Source of the DNA: Oreocharis arfaki
Lineage: Eukaryota; Chordata; Aves; Passeriformes; Paramythiidae
DNA: 64,000 bases
NCBI GenBank assembly: GCA_013398015.1
Contig: VZRR01013897.1
Coordinates: 1 to 64,000 of the forward strand
Direction: 5' to 3'
Shown here piece after piece: positions 39,001 through 53,000 of the stretch; position 1 is the stretch's first letter; each line of letters begins with the position of its first letter. A program made the translations under genes and the position numbers. The notes under the pieces are model-generated. The model was not told the origin of the DNA. It searched no databases and was given only the letters and a program-made list of their open reading frames with translations.

Positions 39001-42000
39001 TGTCAGTCTTCTTGTTCCTATCAAAGCTGACACTGATATGATTCCTGGATGGAAGATGGGTTTATGAAGAGAGGGAATCCAACATTTCGATCAAATATTA
39101 GGAAACAGAGCACAGAATACTGAAGCAGATGCCTGACTGGATGGATCTTCCAGTCCAAATGTGATGCAAAATGCAGGAGGCAGTGAGTACAGCCAAGAGA
39201 CTTGTCCTGAGGAAAACCCCAAATGCACATTTAAAAAAGAATTTTTCTTTTTTTCTGACAAACACAATTAAGCCATGCATTTCAGGGAGAGAACGATAGC
39301 CATAAGATAGTAACTATGAATGTGCAAACATTTACACAAGGCTAGACTGGGCTTTTTGCTGTTAATCTGTTTCTTACCTTGTCCAGAGACCTTCAAGACA
39401 GTCCTGAAATAATGACAAAGAATACCAGCTCTCCGTATAGCAATAATGCTTTAAGACTGAATTGGATAAATGTCAAAAGCAGGAGAGTTTTAGACACAGA
39501 ACTGCTTCAGGTGAAGCATAAGTACACGGTTTCTTCACTTTCTTCTTTTATTAAAGGCGAATAAATTCAGCCCATAATGCTTGCAACATGAAAACCAGCA
39601 CCTTGTCTGCTGTATTTTACACTAAAAGTTATTTTAGGCATTATTTCCAATAGACAGGCTTGTTGCTATCAGACAAAAGTACAGCAACTTGTTATAGATG
39701 GGAAGAGAACATCCATATTGTGAAAATTAAAAGATAGCATCTCTTCTGTGTCTAGAATTTATTGCGGAGTTCAAAGGGCATTGTAGAAATTCTGTTTGAT
39801 TTGTACTTGCAACTGGATATAATAGAATAGGCTTCATGAAGATATGGATCTCTCAGCCTTTTCTGAGGGCTGTCTTAAAATATTGTATTTCGAGGGACAT
39901 AAATAAAACTCCCTTACAGTGTGACTGTAATCAGTTTATGTCACATCTTGATGCTTCCTTCCCCTGGCTTCCAGACTTTGTCTTCTTTAGTGAAACTCTT
40001 TACTTCCAAGGGTAGATTGTGCCCCACTATTATTTTTTTGGGTACAGTAAGACCAAGCACCCTCTTTAAAGGTAACTGTCATGTCAGCGTCCAGTCCTCA
40101 AAATGAAATTCCTAGAACATATTTGTTCATGCTAGATGTTTTCACTCATTTTAGCAAAAAGAAAGGCACACATAAATCTTTCTCCTTCTTTCACAAGCTC
40201 TTTACTCATAGATTCATTGACTAAGAATTCTTATTTGAGCTGGAGCTTGAATTAAGTAGGCTTCTTAGTAAATGCCAGGTAAAACATGATTGCATTGTTG
40301 CAAGGTAATATTTTGTGATTTGCAAGACATTTATTTTTGTACTGATTTTAAATATTTTGAAGAATAGGCTGGGTCTGCTCTGTAGAAAGCAAAAGCAGAA
40401 GTTTGATGTTGTTTGCCTGATTTCTTCAGTGATCAGTGCAAGGACTAACCACAAGTCTGTGACTTTCTTGAAGTTTAAAGTTGCCATTCTCGCACGTATG
40501 TCAGGAACTTGCCTTCTTGGCATAGAGTATCCTGAGCTTGGTCTTGACAGAATATCATCATGGAGGCATGTAACCATGACACTTGGTTTTAAAATCAAAC
40601 AATCACACTCAGGGACAGCCAATTTCATCATGTCCTATCATATATATATGTGCTGTTCAGAAGGGCTCTGTAATAAGGAGAGAGGGACAAATAAACAGGG
40701 AACAGGTACAAGTGCTCTTCTGTTCTTTACAAGTAACCTCTGGGGATAATCTCTCTGAATTTCTTCACTCTTTAAAGAGCTGACACAACCTTTTGTTCAG
40801 CCTTTTGGAGACCTGGCTCTAAGCAGCATCCAACTTCTCATGATTGCTGCAAATTATTGCCGTGTATTCACTCTAATATGTGAGACATAAGAGAGGAGGT
40901 GCTTGAGAGCATAAAAAGCAGCGAACGCACAAGAGCCAGAGTGTGCTTATTGACTACAAGCAGACCCAAATGGAAGAAGCTGACTTGTGGAGTACTGTAA
41001 TATGAGTATTGATTTTGTTTACTTTATCAACATGAAAGGAGGGAAAAATGCAGTAACGTGGTGAAATGTGCTGATCGTACGGAATGGGTGAGTCAACAAA
41101 TACACAATAGGGAAGCAATAAAATTCTCATGGATTTGGCTAAACTAAAATCATGGGCAGATAAGTGGCTTACGAAATTCAGTTTGAAAAAAGGTAAGATA
41201 CTGCATCTATGGATAAAATAACAGGAAAAGGGAACTCTATTTTCAATGGACAGAGAAGTGACTGCTGAAAAGCTCTGCTTTTTAGCATTTCAATGGAGAG
41301 AACTGTGTGCAGTAAACTCAGGTTTCTCTGAAAAAAGCTGACTTCCTGCCAGCACTTTTTTTTCAGCAGTTGCTGCTGTGTAGAAAGACACTAGCCAGAA
41401 GAGAGAACTGAAAAGAATATGTGAATTTTTTCAATTTTTTTCAAATTGACTCCTTTTTATATTAAAAAAGAAAGAATAAAAAATATTTAAGAACATAAAA
41501 ATTAAAGGAGATTATGCTAATGCCACGCTAGATTAGGTACTATAAAAGTGACATTCATAATGCATTTATCACTGTGATTACAAAAATGAAACAGAGTTGG
41601 GAAAGTAGGATGCAAAGAAGACAACAAGGAGATGTATATTGGCTAATACCAAATACTTACTTAGGCAGTCTGAGGAACAGGGCATGCATTTGGAACGCAG
41701 TGAAGAAGATTAACCACGTCACTCTTACCAGCTTTACAAGAAGAACAAATCCTGAGATATTGTTGTGAATCCTGTAAACATACTGCTAAGAGGTAAAGGG
41801 AAAAATAAAATCCAAACCCTGACATCTGAGACAGGATTTACTAAGGAATGCAAAATCCCAGAGCTCTCGGGATTATATCAGCAACTTTTGTACTACTGAG
41901 AGCTTCCAAGCACTGGTAGCACCACTTTGACCCCAAACTTTCTGTGCCATGCCAATAATAGTGAGAATCTGTTATTTTTGAATATTTTACTCATCAGTAG

Positions 42001-43130
42001 TGCAGTTACAACTGTCACGAGTTTGATTTCTGATTAATTTTCCATTGTAGCACATCTGTCTCCCCGGTTTTCCCCTCCTTCATCTAATTCAGAAATGTTA
42101 AAAAGGAAAAAAGACCTCCCAGAATTCACTAAGAAAAAGAGAACCAACATTTCTCTGGCTGTCAAACCAACAGCAGCAAGTCAGAGTATCCACAGAATGC
42201 AGTAAGTACTTGAACACACTTCCTCTCTGATACAGGCCACTCCCACTGGAAGAGGCAGCAGACATCCTGAAATCTCAACAGTGCAATAAAACTGACTTTT
42301 AATGGAAATCAAAAAATTATTAGCAAATAAAAGACCCCAGTAAGGTACCAAATGCGGAAATATTTGGGGAAGAAAGAGCTAATGGAGGCTTTGCTCTGCT
42401 CTTCAATTATTTTGGGGAAAAGCAGAGCATTTTGTTCTCCAATGGTTACTAGTTCACACGCACACACTTTGCATGCAAAGGCAGGTTCTGTTTTTACTTA
42501 AACAATGTAAAGCTTGTTTGGACCAAAAATACTCTATGAGAACTTTCCATTTAATAGCTAAATATTACTAGTAATGGTTAGTTGTGGGTTTTTTTCTCAA
42601 GCCATTACAGTCAAACTGATCCTAAAGTCCACGATGCCTTTGTAATGTCTTCAGCATCACCTGACAAAAAGACCCGGTGAAACACGGCCAAAAAGGCTTC
42701 TCATTTTTTTCACACAGCCAGAAGATCTTGGCAGAGCACACATGCAGAGTATTCCAAATTTCTTTAAAATTTTGTGGATAATAAGACTACTGCTAGAGGC
42801 TGGATACTAAGTCCCTGAAATCAAAGTAAAATGAAAAGCAACCCTTGTCTCTGTTAATTTGACAGCTGGTCATTTCCTCAAACCTGAGAAAGAATCCTTG
42901 GGCTGAGACAGCTTTTAGAAACACAAAAAGGCACATTCCTGTGGGAGGCAACACAGCAGCAGGGCTTCAAGGATGGAACCTGGTCTTCATTTAGTAGACT
43001 GGAAGCTGTAAGAGAGAAATCCAGCACGTGTGCAAATGTGCCTGCAGCTAATGAGTGCATGTGCAGCTCAGAAGGGTTACAGATCTCCACATGAAATTCT
43101 GACCTAAAGCTAACATTCCATTTAGAATCT
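36061..43130. other. AT-rich non-coding stretch, no gene seen
   Basis: The longest frames are two opposite-strand shadows at 40221-40749 (136 and 144 codons), with no domain on either strand. A minus-strand donor-like word (aacttacctg, 36840-36849) has no convincing exon beside it. There is a short TATATATA run near 40641-40650 and AT-rich direct repeats near 38060-38105. No recognised mobile element. Confidence 0.55.
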
Positions 43131-43135
43131 AAATG

Positions 43136-43160
43136 GAGGGGGGGAGGAGGGGGGGAGGGA
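43136..43160 (+). other. G-quadruplex-prone G-rich tract
   Basis: The plus strand carries a run of G7, G2, G8 and G3 tracts separated by single A residues. Enough G-triplets are present for an intramolecular four-tract quadruplex with very short loops. A POU octamer ATGCAAAT follows at 43165-43172. Quadruplex potential follows from established sequence rules. Any regulatory role is inference, since the tract may simply be a purine slippage product. Confidence 0.8.
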
Positions 43161-43789
43161 TAACATGCAAATAATTCATAAGAATCTTAGTTGATATTTC
43201 TTTGCTGTGGCAAAAGCCCATTAGCATTATGGGTGGTCACCTGTTTTTTAATCATCTTTTGTGTTGTAACTGTGCATTTTATCAACTACCCAGGCCTGAC
43301 ACGCTACAACAACCCAGTGACTAATTCTGCAGCAGTACTTGCAGCCATAGTACAAATGTTTCCTTCAGAAGAGCTACACCACTAAAGGCATCTTACCAGT
43401 GAGAATATGTTGCACAATACCTTAATTCTGAGATAAAATATGTCCATGTTTTTTGCACTATGAATTCCATCTGGCTTCCACACCACTAATTACAGGGTTA
43501 GATATGATATAATTTAGGGGCAGTTGATCTTACTGCTTTTTCAGATGAGACTGCTTTCACAGCAACAGTGAAGGAACAGTGCAACAGAGTACATTTATGC
43601 ACATTTTCATCCACTCCATACCAGAGTATTTTACTGGTGTTATGAAGCCTACTCTCTAAGCATCATTCTGTGGATATATTGTAACCTGTCAGTGTCTTTT
43701 CTAAGTCCATACTTAGCGTTTTCTTAACCTTCTAGAGAACACAGAAGTGGTAGTTTAATGTCAACTGAATTCACAATGTTAAAGCAGCT

Positions 43790-43992
43790 CAGGGAGAGGT
43801 AAATCCAAAAAAGCAGGTGAACCTGGACCTTGATTATATCAGTTCATGAGGTAATGTTCAGGGAGAGGTAAATCCAAAGAAGCAGGTGAACCTGGACCTT
43901 GATTATATCAGTTCATGAGGTAATGTTCAGGGAGAGGTAAATCCAAAGAAGCAGGTGAACCTGGACCTTGATTATATCAGTTCATGAGGTAA
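43790..43992. repeat. 69-bp minisatellite, three near-identical tandem copies
   Basis: Units start at 43790, 43859 and 43928 with cagggagaggtaaatcc. Units 1 and 2 are 69 bp and unit 3 stops after 65 bp. Units 2 and 3 are identical over their shared length and unit 1 differs by a single base (aaaaaag versus aaagaag), so the amplification is recent. All three frames of the unit contain stop codons, so it does not encode a repeat protein. Each unit carries donor-like words (gcaggtgaac and gaggtaatg); at the right edge the last becomes gaggtaagt, a strong consensus 5' splice site. Confidence 0.98.
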
Positions 43993-46900
43993 GTCTATTC
44001 ACTGGTCCCTGGTGTTGACCATCTTGTTTCAGAAGCAGCATTTCTGTGTAAATAAAATTTCACTCAGAGTGTATAATTAACACACATCACCAACTTTGCC
44101 TTCTGTCTAAAGTCACATCTAGATTGAATGGGAAGTGGCATTAGAAAAAGATTTAAGATATTAATGTATTTTCCCCCAAATGCAATCATATGTGTTAATA
44201 CAGTAACTCTTTGTATCCACAGTGATTGAAGCCTGCTGATGGGTTCTACAGACCAATTTACAAACAATGCCCCAGTCCTGCCCATAGACCCCACATAGAT
44301 AACGAAATCCATGAGTATCTCCAACTGCTGTGGAAACAACTCACTTGCCTGAAGTTGTGCGTGTGCCTAACAGCTTGTAAGAGTTGGGTCTGAGCAACAA
44401 ATTACATTCCTTATGCTTCTGTGATTGAGCATGGAACTGTTTCATCCTCATACACCAACACGACGCAGCCATTCAGGCGAGAGAGTGCCTGACCTCATGA
44501 TACTACAGGGAGAATTGCAGGTAGGGTGATTAAAATTACTCAGACGGAATGAGTTTTAAAATACGAGGCTTATAAATTATATAGCCTTGCCAGTGCCACG
44601 GGGACAGGCTGCACAGCAACTTTCGTTCACCTGCTCTCAGTTTCACACAGCCGTGGTCGGAAGGTAAAAGTTTGAATCTTGGTATCAGGCAGAGGAGAAA
44701 CCAGAGGGGTGGACTTCCTGCCAGGACCTTGATAATGAGGGCAGAGAAGGAAGCAAAACCGTGGGAATTACCAACCTAAAAGCATTTCTTTTAGCTACAG
44801 TATTAATTGCATCAAAATTAAAAGGATAATTTCATCATCTGACGGCGGGTAGATGAGCAGCAAAGTACCAGACTGCCATCTACTGGCACCATTCGTATCT
44901 CAGCTGTGAGGAAGCAGCGATTAAATGTCTTTTTGGATGTTCCTGCAGGACTTGGCTCTTGGCATACCTGCTGGTGGTACCATGCCAAAATAACCGCACT
45001 GGGCTGCACCACCAAGGCACGTTCTGCCTGCAGCATCGATATTAAATGCATCAGGAAGTAAAAAGACTCTGATCCTTCCTGACATGTACTGCAAACGTAG
45101 CAGGGACAAGCTTAAGTTCTGACAGAAAACCAAAAGCAGAGGCAAACTACAGGAACAGCCCAAATGTCTGCTCGCATCTGCAAAACCTGAGGCAGGTTCT
45201 ACACAGCTGGGACACAAACTCAGCAAAACAAAACTGTATTAATCAGCCTGAAGACTATTTTTGTCTCAGGAAAGGTAGCACCTTTTAATATTCACTCATG
45301 CTGTGTATTCTTACAACATGCATCTCCACATAAGTTGGTGAAGCCTTCTTAAACCAAAAAACTTTTTTTCTGAAATTATGGATAAATTCTAAAGCATGTC
45401 AACTTAAGGATACTATAAATTAATTGGCTATTTCGGCCCAAAAAAACTTCATGCCAAGAAAATCAGTAGTGCGTACATTTTCTTCTGGTATTCCCTAGAG
45501 CCTTCTCTTAACTATAAAATCATTTATGGCTAAAATTGGGCTTTTCAACTGTTCTATTAATTCCTCATTCTCATTACGTACTAAAACATCCATTCAGCAA
45601 TTTTTCCTCTACTAATGTAACAGAAAGTCATCTGCTCAATGAAATTTACTGCTTGCTTTTTTTTCCCTGTGTATACAAGAAATTGTTGTGCATTTTGTAT
45701 TAGGTCTTTATTACCTAGTAATGATGGCTTGCTAATTAAATTGGTTTAATGGCATAGTTAAATTCTAATTTATGTTTCTGGAGTTTTGTTTAATTCATTT
45801 AGTTAAAATGTAGTCACTTTCTCACTATTATCTGATATTACATAGGAAGAAAAAAAGAATAGCAACCCCTCATACTCAGCCGATTTTCTTTTATTAAATC
45901 TTGATACTTACTGCATTTCCCTGAGAAATTTTTTTAACCACTTTAAGCTGATTTGAGGGGAGGAGGAAGGGGGACAAGCTGTGTAATTTCTTTGGATTGA
46001 GCTCCTTGAAGGAGTCAACCAGAGTACTGACTGCAGCGCACTGGGATCCCACTGCACATGTTGCTTGTACACACATCATCCTTGGAGGTGTGACTCACAG
46101 CTGACTGACAGATTTTTTTTTTGCAATAGTTATGCATGAAAACAGACAAGTAAAGAAAACATCACAGTTCTTTACCTCTCCTTCTTGGGCTGTGAAAAAC
46201 TGCCCCCAAGCAAGTCTGTAGCTAGCAACTTTCAAAGGAGCCACTTTAGAGGACTGAAATGAGACTTTAGGAGCGACTGCACCTCCAGGTCTGCCTCAGA
46301 GTGATGTTCCTCCCTACATTCTCACCAGAGCATGTTCTGCCCTCTAAACCTTTGCTTTTGTGATAACAGCTTTTTTTCCCAGGCAATCCACCCATCCAGC
46401 AGGAGGTGAAAAGGAAAGGATTTATTCCATACATCGTGTAAGATACAGTCAGTCTAACTATAAGGACTTAGGAGAAAACTGAGTGCTACAGAGGATTTCA
46501 CCCAGTAATTAATGTATCCTTCAGCATATCTTGAGAAAGACTTTTTATTGAGTGAAGAATAAAAACACGGAGGCAAAAAAAACCCCAAACTTTTGAAAGC
46601 TATACACTAAATATCTGGTAAGAAATAGATCCTACACTTCCAACATATTAATTTTTGAGTCAATAAGGTTGTCTGTAGCCTGGCCACACCAACTTTTGCT
46701 TTTCAGTCTATTCAGAAAGATGGCTCTTTTTTTTTGCAAACCAATCATTAAACACAGGTAAGTCAAAAAAGGCACATATTTAAACTACCACTACCACAAA
46801 ATGAGAACTATTGCATATAAATAATCCTGCTCCACTACAGAAAGAGTCAAAACTTTTTTGATTTACAAATTTTGGTATAATTTCATTTCAGCTTCAATAT

Positions 46901-47020
46901 CTTCAGACATGTAATTTCTAGAAGCAACTCCAGAGAGTCCACCAAACTGGATTAACCCTCTGCAATCTGCTGCTCCTCAGAAGTCAATAAAAGCTCTTTC
47001 TGGACGCATGTGATATAAGA
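43993..47020. other. Non-coding stretch, no gene seen
   Basis: Bases 44570-45240 are moderately GC-rich and give two overlapping minus-strand frames (77 and 101 codons) without domains. The rest is AT-rich. The phrase ctgccatctactggc at 44873-44887 occurs commonly in vertebrate repeats but is too short to assign. Confidence 0.5.
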
Positions 47021-47024
47021 AAAG

Positions 47025-47046
47025 GCCCTGAAATTAATTTCAGGGC
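47025..47046. repeat. Perfect 22-bp palindrome
   Basis: The sequence gccctgaaattaatttcagg followed by gc is identical to its own reverse complement over all 22 bases, centred on aattaatt. The flanks do not extend the symmetry. The central ATTAAT resembles a homeodomain dimer site, and the palindrome could equally be a site for a symmetric dimeric factor or a mutational palindrome. It lies in non-coding AT-rich DNA. Confidence 0.95.
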
Positions 47047-50000
47047 TCTATCCAGTCTGAGGACAGCTGCGACATGAGCACTGTTTTCTGATGTTACAAG
47101 GACAGCTTCTATGGAATCCTAATTCTTCTTGGGATTCATAAGTGTAAATTCAGTTTCATACGATCTTGTATGTTAAATGTACTTGACACGGCACTCTGAA
47201 AAAAAGCCAAATTATAATTTTTGCTACAGACATGCAGTACAGAAAACTTAATATTTTTATCCTACTCCTGAGTTATTATTAAAGCTGTTAACATGGGAAG
47301 AATTTGCGTTTTTTAAAACCACATGTCATTCATCTCAAAATTATCCAAATCTCTGTCTCAGTGGCTGCCTTTAACAGTACTATCAATAGATGAAAGATTA
47401 TCAACAATTACTTGGTAGCATTATTTTAAAAGTTAAAATTCTCACAGGAGCAAGAAAATAGGATGCAATTCTGTGAATATATTTTCAATATAAGAGAAAA
47501 ATACCTTTTCCTAATACATTTTAATGTATTTTTAATTTAATTTTAAAACTAATTCAACTATACAGTTTTAATTTTATATTTTTAACATAGACCAAATGCA
47601 TTTTTAAGATGTGGGAGACAACATTAATTTGGTTAGTTCTGACAGCTTTAACTTACTTCTAATAGGCACTGTCATTTTCCAGTTGCACACCATGCAGAGA
47701 GCATGCAACACTACAAACTCCTCCTTTAGCTTTGTGATAGAGACCAAAATGACTTGGGATTAAATAAGCTCAAATTTCTTCTAGTGCATGGAGGAAAATT
47801 AAGCCCAGAACCATAACTGAAGTCCATAAATAAAAGTTCTGGAAAAGAAAAGGGGAAAATATTATCAGTATTTTAAATACATAGATTTATCTTAGATTAT
47901 CTAATAAGAATTTCTTCCCTCCAGAATTCTCATGGTCTGATTATGTTACTGGAAGCAGCACAGTGTGAAGGTCTTGTGCTGTTGCATCCGAACAGAAATG
48001 CTATTATTTTAATCTTAGTCACATCTACTGTGTAGCTGAAGTGGTCTTCATATTCTGGACTTTAACCTACACCTTTCGAATATGAGTAGTTTGCTCAAAA
48101 ACGTAGAAACTAAATTTTAAAAACGTGGATTTTCTAAATAAAATGTCCCAGAGTACTGCAGTGATGTGGACTGAAATTATCATACCATTAATATTGGAAT
48201 ACCTACATATTCTTAACTCTTTATGTAAATCATTCCTTTTGAGAGAAGAGAGTTATTGTCACGCAATTAATGTGTACTATACACAATAAATGTGTACTAC
48301 TTTTGCACTACAAAGGCTGGATTTGTGAAGAAAACTTGATAAAAAGAACAAATAAACTTTTCTAAACTTCAGAAAGGTGTATTTTAATATCATATATTAT
48401 GGCTGTTATCCTGCATTCTATACTTTCATACTTCAGAACAGAAATTTACAGGGAGATTTCTCCATTGGGCTCTACAGAAACTCAGCCATTACACATGCCC
48501 TAACCTAATGCAGGTACTCAGTGCACTGCAGCACAGACTTCTCCAGTCATGGAGTATGTCTGGCAAAATAAGAAGCCCTCTGTTAGGGCTGAAGTGGAGC
48601 TCCACATGGGGAAAAAGAGGACTACCTTAAAAGAGAATGTTTTCTTCTCAGCTCGTTCTTTTTTAACGGCAGTTATTCACAACTCCTCATGAAACTGAAA
48701 TGCCACTGTAAATCCTGGAGAGAGATATTAAAAGGCAAGTGAAGCTGTCAGGAGCACAAGATGAAGAGACCAAATCCATTTCAGCTCCACATGCATGGCA
48801 TGGAAACACATATGGGCTTATATGGTATGTATGTTTACACGACAGCACTGAAAATTTAGTGGTTTATAAATTAACTGCAATTTGAAGCCAGAACAATCAG
48901 ACATGGCAACGTAATAAAATCCATCAAACTGAACCCAAGTAAGCATACAAAAATAATAAAAGTAATAAGACCAGATTAAGAAGAATTAAACAGGAAAGTA
49001 ACACTTAAATGTAATTCAGAGCCATTGCAAGGTAGTCTCTTTCTACAGTCATCTGCTCTTTTGAACAAAGAGGGAAAGAAAAATGCTGCATTTTCCAAAT
49101 GTGTAATTACAACTGCTCACAAAGCTGATTACAAATTAATATCAGACTACAGTTTCCTGAAAAATAGAGAATTCATGGACAAGAATGTGATTATTATAAT
49201 TTGCAGTGTTCATGTGTTATTGGCTGCACTACCAACACATCACATGTCTGCAGAAATCCTACAGAAACAGACCTAGAACCAAGCACCTGTTGGAAGGGAG
49301 ATCATTTCCAGTACAAGCTGAGTCTACAAGGGACAAAAAAATGCATGCTAGAGGAAACGCAATATGTGAACATACAGTCAGAAGCAGAAAACCAAATAAT
49401 TTATATTGAAATCAGTCCCAGGCTCTACCTGCAATTTCTTTTCAACTAAAAGAAGGGCACATCCATCGGCTTCTGTCAGAGTTGTAAATGGCATATGTGT
49501 TATCTCAGCCAAAAAAATCACACAAACGTGACAACAGCAAAAGATACCATAAAATCAAATGCGAGGTTGGTGACCTCATCATTTTCAAGTTGCACTGGAA
49601 GAAGAATCAGACTTTTAAGACCCAAATCCTACTGAAGTCCCTCTCTCTTCATTTTTCCCTGCAAACAAAACCCATGGGAAATCTGCTCCCTTACTAAGTT
49701 TTTTGATAGCACCAAGCATTACAATGACATTATTATATGGTTTCAAATAATGGCGAGAATAGCTTCTAAGCCTCTGCATATAATATAATAATACATAACA
49801 AGTCATTGCCCTTTTTATTCATTCCATGCTCTGCTATAGAAACTAAGACTCTTTCCACACATAAAAAGAGCTCAAAACATATGCAATCAGACACTCAAGG
49901 ATTTTTAAAAACTGAATTACCGTAGTAAAAAAAAAAAACTAAAAATGAATTATTTTGAAAATGGATGGTACTACTCTTCTAAATCACATTAACAACTCAT

Positions 50001-53000
50001 AAGTGTCAAGGGCCTGCTATAACTTGGTACCAAAAGAGCATTACATACAATTGCCTTTGACTAATGGATATTTTATGCTAAGGGATTACTTCTAATTCTG
50101 CTGCAAGAAGTACATACTTACCATTCACTGCAGACATTAGCAGTGTTGGTTAAGGTGTATGAATGGAAACCATAGAGGGGGAAAAAATCATATAAACTTA
50201 AGTGAATCCACACTGGACGTTGGAAGTAAAACTGTGAAGTTTCAAGAATAACCAGTAGAACTCAGAGCTTAAGGAAAATAAATTTCAAGTACTACCAGAT
50301 ATTTTTGTGTGTCAGTGAGAGTATTTATGGGGATGTGTCAATTGCATCTATCGCTACATAAAACGAATCCTAGGAGGGAGACAGGAAGAATTTTCTCAAA
50401 ATAGCATCCTAGTTTGTTAAACACAGTATGGCATGACCCCATTCTCATGTAACCCAGTAAAAAACAGATTCTAGTAGCAGTGGGAGGTATATGGAGCATG
50501 AGATTTCCAGTTATTCTATAAAACTCAGTTTAAAAAAACCCACGGCATTGGATACACTTTAAAAGGGCAAAGCCCATCTTCTCTATTTCCATGCTCACCC
50601 AGCCTCTGCAGTTCTTCAAGTCTTACAAACAGTATTTTAAAAGACAGTACTTCCCTTGTGAAATATGGGAAACAGAGGAGCTTTTTCTTCACCCCAAGTG
50701 CAGTTACTGGGTTTCAACAGGACAAGTCCTGAAAACCTGGCTTTGAATAAAACAGTACAAGTAAATAAGGGTGCAGTTAGAGGCTGTGTCTATTGAAAGT
50801 ATATACTTAATCTCCAAGCCAGTAGCACCCCAGGATAACACATGTCTCTGCACCATCCCTTTTCCATTCCCTATTCCTTACATTTCCATTCCCTACTCCT
50901 CCTTAGGAATTTCCTCCCTCATTGTTTGGAATTTAAACATTATTTCTTAGTGTGGCTGCTTTTACCTGCCGCTTGTTGTGGCACTGTCCGGGCAGGGCTC
51001 CGAGTTCTGCAGAAGGGAATATTGAGGACTTGGCCGTTGAAAGGAGCCAGCAGGATGGCCTGCACAGAGCTGCACAGTGGCAAGAGGCAGATGTGGCCAG
51101 GGTCAGGAAGCTGGGGCAAGTGTGGGCTACTCTTCCTAAGAAGTGCCAGGAGCTTTGAAAGAGGAACAACACAAGTTTTATTCAAAAAAGAAAAAATCAC
51201 ATCAGGCTTTCAAAATGGCAAAAGGCTACCCCTGTATTAGGATGGACAGACACAGAGTGGGCTGGTAGATTCCTCTCCCATCCTTAGCTCGGCCCTCAGC
51301 CCCATGGTCAGGCCAAAAAAAGCCAGAAATCTCTGGTTGACTGATTCCAGTCATCTCTCCGAGCTCTTATGGAAAACGTCTTTCTTTCCATCTCTTCATG
51401 CCAGGCTGCCTGCTGGCTTCTGCACATAAATCCTCATTTTATCCTCTTTCAGTAGCTTTTATTCTGCTTCATATTTATCAATGACCAATTCCTCAAGGAA
51501 GGAACATTACCATTTTTCCTCCTTTGTCTGTAAAGGACAATACAATTTCCGGTGTTACAAAAACAACAGTAATGTCCTGATTGCATTAGTTCACAACTAT
51601 TTGCCTAGAATAGAATCAGCCCCTCAAAGAAATGTTATTTTTTGAGGATGGAAGGAACAGAGTGAGTTTTAACTGTATTTGATATTGGCCTGCATCGCCC
51701 ATAACATCATTTCAGAAAACTCTGGATTCAATCTGGGCTACGGCAATGCTCCTGCAGTTGAAGTTTCTCTTGCATAATTCAGAATTTCCTGGGTATAAGA
51801 TTTACAGATAAAAAGTTTCTTCCATGCATAAACAGTACAGCAATCACTGCTCCCTCAACGTATATTTTTCCAATTTGCTTATGAAAGGCAAGAATTATTT
51901 TAAAACAAGTTGTCCTTAATGTCTCACACCAAAGAGTGCTTTCCAGTTTGGGAATGTAGTACGTTTTCCATTGTCTAAATACGAGTAATAAATTTTTTTC
52001 TATAGTGTTTTACCCAAATTTCTGAGAATTCAGTTTAATACTAAAGTATAAAATACTATATTGTTGCTTGGGCATGACGCTGACTGCACCTAATGTATCT
52101 AGGACTTCTTTTGCATTGTTTCAACATTTTCAAGGAATCCTCCCTGTCTCTCAGGAAGGTGAACTGACACAATATAATATATTATATATGCCTGTGAAGG
52201 AAGGTATGCAGCCTTGTACAGTGTCACTTCCAGTGAACACTTCCTTATAAGTATGGATCATTGGCTGTGTCTCTTTTCCCTGAGTTCCAGCAAAGATGCC
52301 AAGAGAGGTGCAGAGAACAGTGAGGTTACCTGTCTGTGATACTTCTGTTTGCTCCAGCTGTGCAGTGATGAAACTCTAGGGAAATCAAGGGAATCTCACC
52401 ATAGGAATTTATAACAGCTATCCATCAGGCAGGAATCTTACAAGCCTGGCAGTTGGAGCTTCCCCACATTTCCACTCTCCTTCCCTCCCCTCTGAAGCAT
52501 TCAGCCCCACTTGTGAAATAATTAGGAGATAAAGAAAATCTTAACAGGGCACAGGAATAGGTTCCAGGAGATGCATATTCACTTCTGTCCTTTTCAGTTC
52601 CAAAGTCCACAGCAGTGAAATCATTCTATAGACTGTGGAAAAATTAAAACACGGGGAAACAAAACAAAGCCCTTTACTTAAACTCCAGTATTTTTTTCCA
52701 AGACAAATCTCAGAAAATTTCTTTCTCACTTAGGCCACGTCTTGCCTGGAGAGGGGGAAGAAACCACATTATTGTCATCTCCCTCAGGGATGCAAAAATA
52801 TGCTACAAATCTAAAATACCTTATCCCTCCTGTCTGCTGGGTTTCACATTTGCTATTGACTGATACAGAAGCAGGTGCTGTTCCAAAGCCATGGGAAAGC
52901 ACTGAGTTTGCCATATGACAATGGCAGTAATGCAAATCTGTTTGTGAGAGGGGAAGATGGGAAATTAAACACCTGTAATTAATTTCCTTCACATAACATT

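Noticed and set aside
40221..40749. Overlapping 136- and 144-codon frames on opposite strands
   Set aside because: Mirror frames of the same sequence, neither with a domain; composition matches surrounding non-coding DNA.
50842..51240. 132-codon frame across a GC-richer patch
   Set aside because: Begins in a low-complexity pyrimidine-rich stretch, and the GC patch is open in other frames too; no processed-pseudogene poly(A) tail or target duplication seen.
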